From the NCBI GenBank assembly GCA_963575745.1, contig CAUYUJ010018303.1:111562-175561 (forward strand): a stretch of DNA of 64,000 bases, written 5' to 3'. Origin of the DNA: Prorocentrum cordatum (Eukaryota > Sar > Dinophyceae > Prorocentrales > Prorocentraceae). Positions within the stretch are counted from its first letter, which is position 1, and every line of letters begins with the position of its first letter. Made by a program: the position numbers and the translations under genes. Below, in pieces: positions 1 to 11,600 of this stretch. Under the pieces are notes generated by a model that was not told the origin of the DNA, searched no databases, and saw nothing but the letters and a program-made list of their open reading frames with translations.

Positions 1-111
1 CGTAGTTTTAATCGTAGTCGTTGTCGTAGTCGCAGACGCAGCGGTAGTCGTACCCGTAGTAGTAATAGCAGTGGTAGTAGCAGCAGCACTAGCATCAGAA
101 GTAGAAGCATT
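1..111. repeat. Degenerate GTA/GTC trinucleotide repeat
   Basis: Imperfect GTA, GTC and GCA triplets run from the window edge to about base 111. The array is probably the end of a longer one outside the window. No gene is supported. Confidence 0.7.
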
Positions 112-532
112 CCTCGGGGACCCCTGGGAGTCACCTCTCCCTCGATGGGCCCCCAACTCCCTGTCGCGGACTGCGGCACTCCCTGCCTGCCTGCCGGCCA
201 CCCTCTCGCAGCAGGGGCCTGCCGCGGGAGAGCCTGTTGTGACAGCGCCCCTGTCCGCCTGTCGGCAGGCCTGGCGGGAGGGCTGCTGCTTTCCAAGGAG
301 GGGAGCCGTCTTGGAGCACTCCTGGGCCGCCTTGGAGGCCTGTTAAGCTGTTGTGGGGCGTTGGATGGTCGAAGAAGCGGGAAAGCCAGAATCCTGAAAA
401 GACCTCGGGAACATCAATGACTTTTGCCGCTGAAAGCCCTCTTGGCGGGGTACCTGTGGCGTGTTGAGGCATGGCCAGGACAATCCGCGATCCAAGGGGC
501 CTGCTCGACATCGTGCTGGATAGGCATCAACT
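112..532. other. GC-rich sequence without a recognisable gene
   Basis: Short overlapping open frames occur on both strands. None shows a known domain or a frame-specific coding signal. I see no gene, RNA or mobile-element motif here. Confidence 0.5.
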
Positions 533-1000
533 CCCTCCTCGTCTTCGTCCTCGTCCTCCTCCTCCTCCTCCTTCTCCTCCTCTTCCTTTTCCTCCTCCTC
601 CTTCTCCTCCTCCTCCTCCTCCTATTCCTCCTCCTCCATCCTCCTCCTCCTCAGCTTGCTCTCTAACTCCCCCTGGACCACCACCAGGAACACACAAGCG
701 GGGCCTCAATACGCCGACGGACGGCCAGGAGGGACCCCCCTCCCCTCCCCCTCGTTGGCTGCTGCAGAATGGCGTTCACGGCGTTGTTGAGCGCGCCCGC
801 CACTTCAGCACCCTGGCCCGCCGATATCCCTCCTCCTCCTCCTCCCTCCTCCTCCTCCTCCTCCTCCTCCTCCTCCTCCTCCTCCCCTCCTCCTCTCCTC
901 CTCCTCCTCCTCCTCCTCTTTCCTCCTCCTCCTCCCCCTCCCTCCTCCTCCTCCTCCTCCTCCTCCTCCTCCTCCTCCTCCTCCTGCTGCTGCTGCTGCT
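533..1000. repeat. (TCC)n microsatellite tracts
   Basis: Two pyrimidine tracts, about 533-655 and 826-985, separated by about 170 bases of mixed sequence. The second passes through a short CTG run (about 984-1025) into the ATC array. The translations are poly-Ser, poly-Pro and poly-Leu in different frames, as expected for a triplet repeat rather than a gene. Confidence 0.85.
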
Positions 1001-1029
1001 GCTGCCGTTTGCTGCTGCTGTTGCTGCAC

Positions 1030-1107
1030 TTCCTCATCATCCTCCTCGTCATCAGCATCGTACGCATCATCATCAGCATCGTCATCATCATCATTATCAT
1101 TACCGTT

Positions 1108-1171
<64 letters not shown>

Positions 1172-1172
1172 G

Positions 1173-1204
<32 letters not shown>

Positions 1205-1513
1205 GCATCATCATCATCAGCATCATCAGCATCATCGTCAGCATCATCAGCATTATCAGCATCATCATCATCAGCATCATCAGTATTATCAGCAGCATCA
1301 GCAGCAGCAACCTCATCATCATCAAAATCAGCATCATCACCACCATCAGCATCATCATCATCAGCATCATCAGCATCATCAGCAGCATCATCATCGTCAG
1401 CATCAGCAGCAGCGTCATCATTATCAGCAGCAGAATCAACATCAGCATCCGCATCATCATAATAAGCATCATTATAAACAGCATCATTATCAACATCGTC
1501 AGCCTCATCATTC

Positions 1514-1546
<33 letters not shown>

Positions 1547-1547
1547 G

Positions 1548-1584
<37 letters not shown>

Positions 1585-1679
1585 GTCAACATCAGCATCA
1601 GCAGCATCATCAGCATCAGCATCGTAATCATCATCATCAGCATCATCAGCATCAGCAGCATCATCAGCATCATCGTCAC

Positions 1680-1723
<44 letters not shown>

Positions 1724-2156
1724 GCAGCATCATCATCATCTGCAGCAGCATCAGCATCAGCATCATCATCAGCAGCAGCATCAGCAGCAGTATCAGCATC
1801 AGCATCATCATCATCAGCATCATCATAATCATCATCATCATCATCATCAGCATCATCATCAGCATCACCATCATCAATATCAGCATTATCATCATCATCC
1901 TCATCATCGTCATCAGCATCATCATCAGCATCATCATCACCATCAGCAGCGTCATCATCATCAGCATCAGCATCATCAGCATCATCATCCTCATCATCAG
2001 GTTCATCATCATCAGCAGCAGCATCATCATCATCAGCATTAGCATCAGCATCATCATCATTGATCATTCATCGTCATCATCATCGTCATCACCATCATCC
2101 TCATCATCAGTATCATCATCGTCGCCGTCGTCGTCAATGTCATCATCATCATCATC

Positions 2157-2188
<32 letters not shown>

Positions 2189-2480
2189 CGCCCCCCGCCC
2201 TCACACCCTCCCCATCCCGGCTTCCCCTCGTTGTCATCATCATCATCATGTCCATCATCATCATCAGCATCAGCATCATCGTCCTCGTCGTAATCATTAT
2301 CATCATCAGCATCATCATCAACATCATCATGTCCATCATCATCTTCATGCTCCTCATGAGCATCATCAGCAGCAGCAGCATCATCATCATCCTCGTCGTC
2401 ATTATCATCATTACCATCATCATCATCATCATCATCAGCAGCATCCCTCCTCCTCATCATCCTCATCCTCCTTCTGCTAC
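1030..2480. repeat. (ATC)n microsatellite, about 1.45 kb
   Basis: ATC triplets interrupted by AGC, GTC and ACC variants, with a GC-rich break near 2190-2235. Every frame is open for hundreds of codons and reads poly-His, poly-Ile, poly-Asp or poly-Met. This is a result of stop-free triplets. The interruptions cluster between 1250 and 2060, with purer blocks near 1110-1210, 1510-1580 and 1680-1720. Confidence 0.9.
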
Positions 2481-2985
2481 TCCTCCTGCTGCGGCACAGC
2501 TCAAGCAGCAGGTGGGAGGGCCGGCTCAGGGGCCTGAACCTTGCATCTCGAAAGGGCTCGGTGGGGGGGGCGCGTGGCTACGCACTCGCGGGACGCGTGG
2601 ACGCCAAAAGGATGTGCGCCAGGCGCTGAGATGGCGCCCCCGACCCGCTGCGCTTCAACAGGCGCTTGCGTGAAGATCTCGCGATCCGATGCCGATGAAG
2701 CTCGCCCGAACTATGCAATACGGCCCCGCGCCAAGCAGACGAGAACGTAAGGTGGAAATTGTGGCCCTGAGCTGGCAAACTCCTCAGGGACTGCAGGTGA
2801 GCTTTATCAGGGTCTCGCCCACGCGTTTTTTCGCAAGAGGCTCGGGGACTTCACCACAAAACAAAAATCCAGTCACCTGCGAAAATGGAATGACATACCA
2901 CGGAGAAGAAGGCAGGATGAAAGCAAAGTAAGACAGACGACAGGAGCGGGGAGTCGATACACACATTCACACCTAAATGTATAGA
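2481..2985. other. Unassigned sequence
   Basis: Mixed-composition DNA of about 500 bases between the ATC array and a CA repeat. The short open frames on both strands have no recognisable domain. Nothing further can be supported. Confidence 0.4.
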
Positions 2986-2989
2986 TATG

Positions 2990-3062
2990 CGTGTAAATGC
3001 ACCCAAACACACAAACACGCACACACTCACACACACACACCACACACACACACACGGAAAGA
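2990..3062. repeat. (CA)n microsatellite
   Basis: Imperfect CA dinucleotides with ACAC/ACAA variants, directly before the long polypurine block. Confidence 0.8.
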
Positions 3063-3114
3063 GAGATAAAGAGGGCGTGTGTGCATTGAGTGTTACGTAG
3101 AGGCACGGGGGAAA

Positions 3115-4140
<1,026 letters not shown>

Positions 4141-4734
4141 GCGAGGAATCAGAGCACTGAAGAGACAAAACGGGTGAGGCATCAGTTTCTGTGGCAGCGC
4201 TTCCAAAGTTTGCGCAAGGCGTGGCCTCACGCACGGCAAGAGAGTGAGAGCGGAAGCAGCACATGACGCGGGTGGGGGGGGGTAGAAGCGCATGCGGACG
4301 AGAAAGGGGCTCCTCTTGGGCGCCCTGGCGAGAGCGGAGGAGGAACGAGAAGGAGAGATCAGCATACGAAGAAGAGGGCAGCGTCGCCGAAGGGGGGAAG
4401 GGGGGGGGGGAGAAGGCGAGCGGCGGGGAGCGGAGAGGGCAACAGAGGAGGGGAGAGGGGGGGACACGCGAGGCCGACGGCGGGGCAAGCGAAGGAGCGG
4501 CGTGGGAGCAAAGGGGCGGGGAGGGAGGGGCTGCGGGGGGAGCGCGACGGAGGGCGCGGGGGCGCGGATACGAAAACGGGAGGCGCACGGTGGGAAAGGT
4601 CACCTCCTCCTCCTCCTCCTCCTCCTCCTCCTCCTCCTCCTCCTCCTCCTCCTCCATATCATGATACTCGTCGTCATCCTCCCTCCTCATCCTCCTCCTC
4701 CTTCTCCCCCTCCTGCTCATCCTCGTTCGCCTCT
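4141..4734. other. G/A-rich sequence, then a (CCT)n tract
   Basis: A purine-rich stretch (4270-4600) is followed by CCT repeats (about 4603-4652) and an imperfect TC-rich tail to 4734. The frames read Arg/Gly/Glu-rich or poly-Ser/Leu. I see no gene. Confidence 0.5.
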
Positions 4735-4911
4735 TCGACCAGCAGCCTCATCCATATCGTGACCACGATGCCTGGTGCTCTTTCTCGAGTGCCTCCGCAC
4801 GCAAGGTGCACGAAGGCAATTCGCCATCAGGGCGGGAGAGCATGTATGGTCGCTGAGAGCTGGTCCCGACTTGACTGGCTGATAACTCTCTCAAAAAAAT
4901 GATTTAATACC

Positions 4912-5186
4912 TCAGCTACTTTGTAACGCGAACACGTCCCGGCACAGGACTGCCACGGCTTGAAGCAGATCCTGCCTGGACTCTCCGAGCGTGGCGTCGG
5001 CAAGACGGAAGAGCGCATCTGAACATAATGGTCCAGGCATTGGGCGCTTTCCCCGCACAGTCTGATGCACACGAACGATGAGTGGCCCCTCCACCGCGCA
5101 GAGATCCGAGACTAAACGTAGCATCCTGAATGTCAGGCAGTTCTCATATGTTTGGGTGGATGAGTCGGCACTCTCAGTTGACCTGG
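4912..5186 (-). CDS. Exon-like open frame, unknown protein
   Basis: A minus-strand frame of about 90 codons ends in TGA at 4912. It reads like ordinary protein, with segments such as LRLVSDLCAVEGPLIVRV and RQDLLQAVAVLCRDVFALQ that could form amphipathic helices. Upstream the frame is closed by a TAG lying in CTAGCCCAG, which could be an intron 3' splice site (CAG before GTCAAC). One ATG lies at 5124. I recognise no family and see no neighbouring exon. A chance open frame remains possible. Confidence 0.3.
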
Positions 5187-5249
5187 GCTAGATCGATGCG
5201 GCGGAGAGCAACACACTGAACTCATTGCTGGCAAGTGCCAGCAGGGCCA

Positions 5250-5801
5250 GATCATCCATTACCAAGCTCTGGAACTTGGCACCATTTTAGGGGCACTGCT
5301 GATGATGATGATCCCCGCCTGGTGATTTCTCAACGAAATCGCCAGAAGGTTTGCTCGCTTTGCCTGATGATAATGATGATGGTGGTGGCGATGACAATGA
5401 ATATCTCCGTCTGGACGTCGCCACCAGTGCCACCAGGAAGCACAGGCAGAGCACTGCCCTCGACAACACCTAGACGCCTGCGCTGCGACTGCCGAGGCCA
5501 TGGCCCTCACCGCCTCGACTGGCATCGGGGCGCACATCCCCGCCAGCTCAACGGTGGCGCCAGCGGGCAACCGCTGTCCTGGCAGCCCGAAGGCGCCCCG
5601 CGCCAGCGGCGCCTCGAACGGTGCGCAGCCGCGAGTCGCGCCGAGAAAGCAGCAAAGGGCCCTGGCCGCACCGCCCCTGCAGGCGACGGGCACCGCGTCG
5701 CCCGCCTCCACACGCCGCCTGGCAGCTGCGCGCTCGGCGGGGAGACGGCTTCCCCGCCGGTCACGTAGCTGGATTTCGTCGCCCGGGAGACATGGCGAGG
5801 T
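5250..5801. other. GC-rich sequence without a recognisable gene
   Basis: Open frames of up to about 180 codons occur on both strands with Ala/Arg/Pro-rich translations. That is usual for GC-rich non-coding DNA. No domain is visible. Confidence 0.4.
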
Positions 5802-5966
5802 GGGGATTTATCCACATCCACCGCCTGGGAACCGACGTCCTGGTGCCCCAGCGGGCGGTGGATCTGGACATATTCTTGTCCCCGGGGGACTGAGTATATC
5901 CATATCCACCGCCTGTGGAGGTCCGCGAAGATCGATCCCCCAGGCGATGGTTATGGATAAATCCCC
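5802..5966. repeat. Nested inverted repeat (foldback)
   Basis: The outer arms 5802-5829 and 5937-5966 are near reverse complements, each containing GGGGATTTATCC or its complement. Inner arms 5854-5873 and 5894-5913 also pair (GGCGGTGGAT against ATCCACCGCC). The centre, 5878-5890, is itself a palindrome (GTCCCCGGGGGAC). The whole could fold as a two-step hairpin. Confidence 0.75.
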
Positions 5967-6626
5967 GCCTCAGAAAGATGACAACTCACGATCACAAGGG
6001 GGTGGACTTCATTTCACAACCCCTCCCCAGGCCCCTGATGTGCATCGTGCCCTCTCTCTGGTTCACACCCTGAGGAGGGACGAAGCACTGGGGCGCCATC
6101 ACGCCCCAGGGGCATCGCCCCAGGCAGCACGAGGGCGTCAGCATGCTCCACGAGGATCGCAGAAGCACTAGGGCCACAGCAGCTGTCGAGACCCCAGGCC
6201 ACATCAGCGCGTCACTCGCCCGACCTCTGGGCTGCGACCGCGATCGGATTGCGCCAGTGGCCGTCCTTGAACCTCATGCCGCCCTCGAGCACCGCGTGTG
6301 CGCGAAGCCAGTGGTAGCGCCTCCGCAGCTAATCCGAGAGTGGCAAGCGCCCTCGCCAGACTGCGGGATCCTCTGCCCGTGTCCGCGGTGCACCTGCGCC
6401 GAAGCCCCAGCGGGAAGCCGCTGCTGCATCCCTCGCAGACGCAGCTGGAGCGACTGCTGCGGCTACTCCCACAGCCCCACCTCGAAAACAAGCGCAAGCT
6501 CTTCCCACGACGCGGCGGCGCCCAAGGACCCCCCGAAATTGCCCGCGCCGAAAATGGCAGCTACAAACATGGAAATCTGACCACATGGTCCGGGATTCGC
6601 GCGTCGGCCATAGGCGGCGCGCACAA

Positions 6627-6765
6627 GGGGGTGGAGGGAGGGGGGAGGGCTTCTTAGAAGGACGCTGCTTCTTAGAAGGCGCCGGCTTTACGTCTATAGA
6701 TACGGCCCGCGCCTTCGAAGCAGGGGTGCTTCTGAGAAGCCCTCACCCCTCCCCCCACCCCCCCC
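6627..6765. repeat. Long hairpin, arms about 58 bp, loop about 20 bases
   Basis: The left arm 6627-6685 and right arm 6706-6765 are reverse complements with only a few mismatches and a small indel. Shared blocks include GAGGGCTTCT, CTGCTTC and GAAGGCGC. The loop is 6686-6705. The left arm also holds two direct copies of CTTCTTAGAAGG. The shape suits a small foldback transposable element or a structured transcript. Confidence 0.8.
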
Positions 6766-7056
6766 GTGCGCGTGGCTGAGGCCAACACTAGAAAACTTGC
6801 GTATGATTCCGAGGAGGGCTGCAGGCCCGAGGTCCGTGGCCCTGGAGGGCCAGAGCCCCGAGAGGGCGCGCTGGCAGCCGCGCGAAGACCTGCGCTCCCC
6901 GCCGACGGAATGGAAGGAGGGGGACGAGGGCAAGCTAGGTGCGCTCGCGTCATATCTGACGTCCTACCCCTCCCTCCCATCCCTTACCATGGCGCTGATT
7001 GTCTCTATCCGCGGACGCGTGTCGTAGCGGACCTGTGGCTCCGCGCGCGCGTGCGT
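6766..7056. other. Unassigned sequence
   Basis: GC-rich DNA between the hairpin and the TGG array. No domain-bearing open frame or RNA motif is visible. Confidence 0.4.
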
Positions 7057-7069
7057 AGTGGGTGGTGGT

Positions 7070-7325
7070 GCACGTGCGTGCGTGCGTGCGTGTGTGCGTG
7101 GTTGTCGTGGTGGTGGTGGTGGTGGTGGTGGTGGTGGTGGTGGTGGTGGTGGTGGTGGTGGTGGTGGTGGTGGTGGTGGTGGTGGTGGTGGTGGTGGTGG
7201 TGGTGGTGGTGGTGGTGGTGGTGGTGGTGGTGGTGGTGGTGGTGGTGGTGGTGGTGGTGGTGTGGTGGTGGTGGTGGTGGTGGTGGTGGTGGTGGTGGTG
7301 GTGGTGGTGGTGGTGGTGGTGGTGC
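7070..7325. repeat. (TGG)n microsatellite, about 70 copies
   Basis: A short CGTG run is followed by an almost pure TGG array with one phase slip near 7260. All six frames are open and read poly-Trp, poly-Gly, poly-Val, poly-His, poly-Pro or poly-Thr. No protein is supported. Confidence 0.95.
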
Positions 7326-7414
7326 GGCGCGGTGGTGGCGGGCGGATGGGCGCGCGAGAAAAAGGCCCGCGCTGGGGCGAGAACGCCATCCTGAACGACG
7401 GAGGCCAAACACCG

Positions 7415-7575
7415 ATCCGAAAATGAGGCCCACGCTGCAGCGGGAGCACGATTCGGAACGATTCGGGAGATTCGAGGAGCAGAAATGAGGCCGGCGCCTC
7501 AACGAGAGCAGCATCTTGGGAAAAAATGACGCCGGCGCCTCAGCGAGAGTCGTTTCCCGGGATTTCCCGGGAATC
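7415..7575 (+). repeat. Short tandem units containing AAATGAGGCC
   Basis: Imperfect units start near 7422, 7484 and 7525, each AAATGA(G/C)GCC followed by a segment like GAGAGCACGATTC. Related sequence lies at about 24350-24500 (GCGAGAGCACGATTCC, AAAATG). It looks like a dispersed, degenerate tandem family. Confidence 0.5.
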
Positions 7576-7659
7576 CTGTAAAAAACAGTACGCGGAGGGT
7601 GCGCGGCCATCACCCGGACGCCATCAGGGGAAGAGGGAGAGTATTTTCATATTGAATAA

Positions 7660-8412
7660 TTGTGGAGGAGGAGGGGGAGGAGGAGGAGGAGGAGGAGGAG
7701 GAGCGAGGAGGAGGAGGAGGAGGAGGAGGAGCAGGAGCAGGAGCAGGAGGAGGAGAAGCAGGAGCAGCGAGAGAGAGGAGGAGGACGAGGAGGAGGAGGA
7801 GGAGGAGGAGGAGGAGGAGAAGAAGGAGGAGGAGGAGGAGCAGGAGGAGAGGGGAGAAGGAGGAGGAGTGAGGAGGAGGAAGGAGGGGAGGGCGGGGGAG
7901 GGGAGGAGGAGAGGAGGAGGAGGAGGAGGAGGAGGAGGAGGTAGGAGGAGAGGAGGAGGAGAAGGAGGACGCGGGAGGAGGAGGAGGAGGAGGAGGAGTA
8001 GGAGGAGGAGGAGGGGAGGAGGAGGAGGAGGGGGGGGAGGAGGAGGAAGAGGAGGAGGAGGAGGAGGAGGGAGGAGGAGGAAGGAGGAGGAGGAGGAGGA
8101 GGAAAAGGAGAAGGAGGAGGAGAAGGAGGACAAGGAGGAGAGAGGAGGGGGGGAGGAGGAGGAGGAGGGAGGGGGAGGGAGGGGGGAGGGAAGGAGGGCG
8201 AGGAGGAGGGGAGGAGGAGGAGGAGGAGGAGGAGGTAGGAGGAGGAGGAAGGAGGAGGAGCAGGAGCAGGAGCAGGAGGAGGAGGAGGAAGAGGAGGAGG
8301 AGAAGAAGGAGAAGGAGGAGGAGCAGGAGCAGGAAGAGGAGGAGGAGCAGGAGGAGGAGGAGGCGGAGGGAGGAGGAGGAGGAGGAGGAGGAGGAGAAGA
8401 AGAAGAAGAAGG

Positions 8413-8448
<36 letters not shown>

Positions 8449-8475
8449 AGGAAGAGGAGGAGAAGGAGGACTGCG
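7660..8475. repeat. (GGA)n array, about 0.8 kb
   Basis: GGA triplets with GCA, GAA and G-run interruptions. All frames are open and low in complexity (Glu/Gly/Arg on plus, Pro/Ser/Leu on minus). Confidence 0.9.
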
Positions 8476-9954
8476 GAGGCGTCCAGCACATGCAGCTCTC
8501 AATCCTGGGCCTCCTCTCGCAGCCCGCCAGGGGGCCCGGCGCCCTGCCTGGCATCGCCCTCGCAGACGGGCCCTCAGACCCAGCACAGTTCAGCGGCAGC
8601 GGTGCATGCGCCACGCCCTCCCGGCTTGGCCAGGAGGACGTATGTATACACAGCTCCTGGGTTCAGGATGGGCCTGGCCAGGGAGAAGTGGATATGCATA
8701 GATTTCGTCGCCCGACACAAGAGACCCAACTCTGAGCCCCCAGAACGTCCATTGATTTTTGGTGTGGGAACGCCACGCTTTCCATCGCAGAACCATCGAA
8801 GCCCAAGAGACCCAGAGTACCCTGGAGGCAAACAGAGTGCTTCCTGGCATGGGCTTCCACTGTAAGACAGGAGAGCTGCCCCGCCTTCTCTGGGATGCAA
8901 TCGCGAGGGGCAAGGATAGGGGGGAACTGGCTCAGGGGGGGAGGAACATCGACTTGTCGACTTGGACTCAGCGATGTGTAGCCGATAGATCGGCGATGCG
9001 CCCCCGATAGCAAATCCGCACGGTCCTGAGGGGGGGAGGGGGGGGGCAATCGGACCACTACAGGCGATGAATGGGCGATTGGGGCTCGATGCATCCCCCA
9101 CTGAGCCTATCACACCCAAACGTTGCCCCTGAAATCGGACGGCACGACGATGGGTAGCGAGACTGCCCGCAGCAGTGCCCGCCCTCCTCTGGGCGATGAC
9201 GCCGCAGCGTGAGGGTGCCACCTGGCAACCCCGTGCGAACCGCCAGGACGCGTGCCTCGCGGCAGCCTGCAGGCGCGCGACTGCCAACCCAGGGCAGCTT
9301 GGACCACCGGCGCTGCACTACGATGCGACCGCAGCTGGCGACCAGGTCTTGTCGGCTGCACACAACAGGTGACCCCAGGCATGATTGACCTTTGGTGCGT
9401 GGCTTAACGGGGGACGCGGGGCGGCCAAATCCAGGCGCGCAAGCCGCTGCTACCGCTTCGCGATGAGCGATCTGTGGACTCCTTTGGACCGCACCGAAGG
9501 TCACTCCAGCGAAAGGACACTGGTCGATCTTGTGCGGCCTCAGATCGATCAAGCCTGGAGCAGCGGACACGCCGCCCGGGGGCATCGCCCACGGAGCGGA
9601 TGCCGTGTCGCAGCGGCTGCATCACACCGCCCATTGGCAGCGCCTCCAGAGCTTCAGCGCCCCTGGGCTGTCACGGCGCCGCGCTCCACCAAGGCACGTG
9701 GCCGTCAAAGACAGCCTCGAGCTGATCTACATGGTAGACCTCCTCCTGCGCTGGCTCACGACACGCCTGCGCGCCGCTACCCCTTCGGCTACCTTTCATG
9801 CAACAGGCGGCAGCGCACGCGGAGAGAAGGCTGCGGACCTTCAGACTCCCATCGCTTACTGCCTCATGCGCAGCACCATCAGATACGTAATCACCCTACT
9901 CCCACAACTGCTTGCCCCCCGTCTTCCGCCGCCTCCCTTTTCATACGTTTCTTC
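8476..9954. other. GC-rich sequence, one dispersed repeat, no recognised gene
   Basis: About 1.5 kb of mixed sequence. 8690-8880 matches the reverse complement of about 25371-25550. The remainder contains open frames of up to about 240 codons with no domain I recognise. Confidence 0.4.
8690..8880 (-). repeat. Dispersed repeat, inverted copy of 25371-25550
   Basis: Read on the minus strand, blocks such as GGCCCATGCCAGGAA-type sequence, TTCGATGGTT and CACCAAAAATCA line up with the plus-strand copy near 25.4 kb at roughly 80% identity by eye. Both copies keep partly open frames but show no known domain. Confidence 0.6.
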
Positions 9955-10310
9955 AGACTCCTCCTCAGCATCCTCCTCTTCTTCCTCCTCCTCCTCCTTC
10001 TCCTCCTCCTCCTCCTTCCTTCCTTCCTTCCTTCCCTCCTTCCTTCCTTCCTTCCTTCCTTCCTGCCGTCCTTACTGCCTTCCTTCCTTCCTCCTCATCC
10101 CTCAACCTCCTTCTTCTCCTCCTCCTCCTCCTCCTCCTCCTCCTCCTCCTCCTCCTTGCGTCCTGGCTTCCTTCCTTCCTTCCTTCATCATCCTTCTCCT
10201 CATCCTGATCCTCCTCCTCCTCCTCCCCCTCCTCCTCCTCTTCCTTCTCCTCCTCCTCCTCCTCCTCCTCCTGCTTCTCCTCCTCCTCCTCATCCCTCAA
10301 TTCCTTTACC
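9955..10310. repeat. (TCC)n and (TTCC)n pyrimidine tract
   Basis: TCC repeats with an internal CTTC/TTCC block at about 10015-10090. This is the left bracket of the first composite unit. Confidence 0.85.
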
Positions 10311-10805
10311 TAATAGCTAACTCCTCCACGTCACACCCCGAGGCCAAGCGAAGGAGCGGGCTGGGCGTTTCGCATGAGACATCCCGACCATCAATGATCC
10401 TGAAGTTTAACCATCTGCAACAGTTTCACAAATGAAGGGCGGGTGGTTTTCAATATGTGGCTCTTGCCTTAGCGCCGCGCACATGTGTACAAAATGCTAA
10501 AGCGTCACGGATTGAGAACTGCTCCTTTTCAACAAGTGGCTCTCGCCTTAGTGCCGCGCACATTCGTCTGAAACAGTCACGATAATTTCAACGAATTCCA
10601 TGGTCGACGCGATCAGGACAGTCAGGATCTCGTCGCGATGCAATCCTGAGTGTGCTGTCTGGGCACGCTTCGGGATTTTCACACGGATGTCCCCCAACGG
10701 GAAAGTTCCCTCAGTGGAAATGACCCCGTGTAGGGGCCTATGAAGAAGGAGCTTGGAGGGAAGGTGTATACCAACGTCGTTAAAGGGTCTTGAAATTGCA
10801 CTGGC
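10311..10805 (+). repeat. Composite dispersed unit, copy 1
   Basis: The order is: head (about 10325-10400, with CTGGGCGTTTCGC and GAGACATCCC), two 83-bp-type monomers (GTGGCTCT at 10457 and 10536), a linker, then tail (about 10706-10805, with CCCTCAGTGGAAA and GAGCTTGGAGGG). TCC tracts lie on both sides. No coding potential is apparent. Confidence 0.7.
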
Positions 10806-10806
10806 C

Positions 10807-10912
10807 CTCCTCCTTGTCCTTCTCCTCCTCCTCCTCCTCCTCCTCCTCCTCCTCCTCCTCCTCCTCCTCCTCCTCCTCCTCCTCCTCCTCCTCCTCCTCC
10901 TCCTCCTCCTCC
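10807..10912. repeat. (TCC)n tract
   Basis: An almost pure TCC array. It is the right bracket of composite unit 1. Confidence 0.9.
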
Positions 10913-11274
10913 TGCCCCCCTTTGGCCTCCCCGCCCCTCCCCGGGCTGCTGCGAGAGGAGGTTGTTGACCACCCCGAGCACACTCTGCACGGACTGGTTC
11001 GGGTTGGCCGCCCCCACCACGTGGACCACAGGGGGCCTGCCCACCCACCTCCCGCGCGCCGACCCCTCCCTGCGGACCGACCAGGAGTCCCGCTGCCGGC
11101 GCATGCCGCTGCGCGGGCCTCTCCTCTCCCGGCGGGGGAGCCCTACTGGGGCCAGTTTCACGCGCACATGCTGCCGCCTGCTCGCAGGTGGACGCGCGCC
11201 CCGGCCCCGGCTGCGGCTCGTGACCGTTCTGGCCGGGCAGGGTTCCCTCCGCCGCCGGAGGTGTCGCCCAGTGC
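10913..11274. other. GC-rich spacer between TCC tracts
   Basis: About 360 bases without a recognisable domain. Open frames on both strands are short and Arg/Pro-rich. Confidence 0.4.
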
Positions 11275-11600
11275 CGTTCCTCCTCCTCCTCCTCCTCCTC
11301 CTCCATTCCTCCTCCTCTCCTCCTCCTCCTCCGCCTCCTCCCGCCTCCCATCCTCCTCCTCCTCTCCTCCTCCTCCTCCTCCCCTCCTCCTCCTCCTCTC
11401 CTCCTCCTCCTCCTCCTCCTCCTCCTCCTCCCTCCTCCTCCTCCTCCTCCTCCTCCTCCTCCTCCTCCTCCTCCCTCCTCCTCCTCCTCCTCCTCCTCCT
11501 CCTCCTCCTCCTCCTCTCCTCCTCCTCCTCCTCCTCCTCCTCCTCCTCCTCCTCCTCCCTCCTCCCTCCTCCTCCTCCTCCTCCTCCTCCATTCCTCTTC
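11275..11600. repeat. (TCC)n array
   Basis: About 320 bases of TCC with CTCC phase slips. It is the left bracket of composite unit 2. Confidence 0.9.

Noticed and set aside
471-2042. Long open frames rich in His, Ile, Asp, Ser or Met over the TCC/ATC arrays
   Set aside because: Both strands are open in several frames because the triplets contain no stop; the translations are repeat products.
7062-7613. Poly-Gly, poly-Trp and poly-Val frames
   Set aside because: They derive from a pure TGG array.
7526-8701. A 391-codon Glu/Arg/Gly-rich frame on plus and Pro/Ser/Leu-rich frames on minus
   Set aside because: They derive from the GGA array and are stop-free on both strands.
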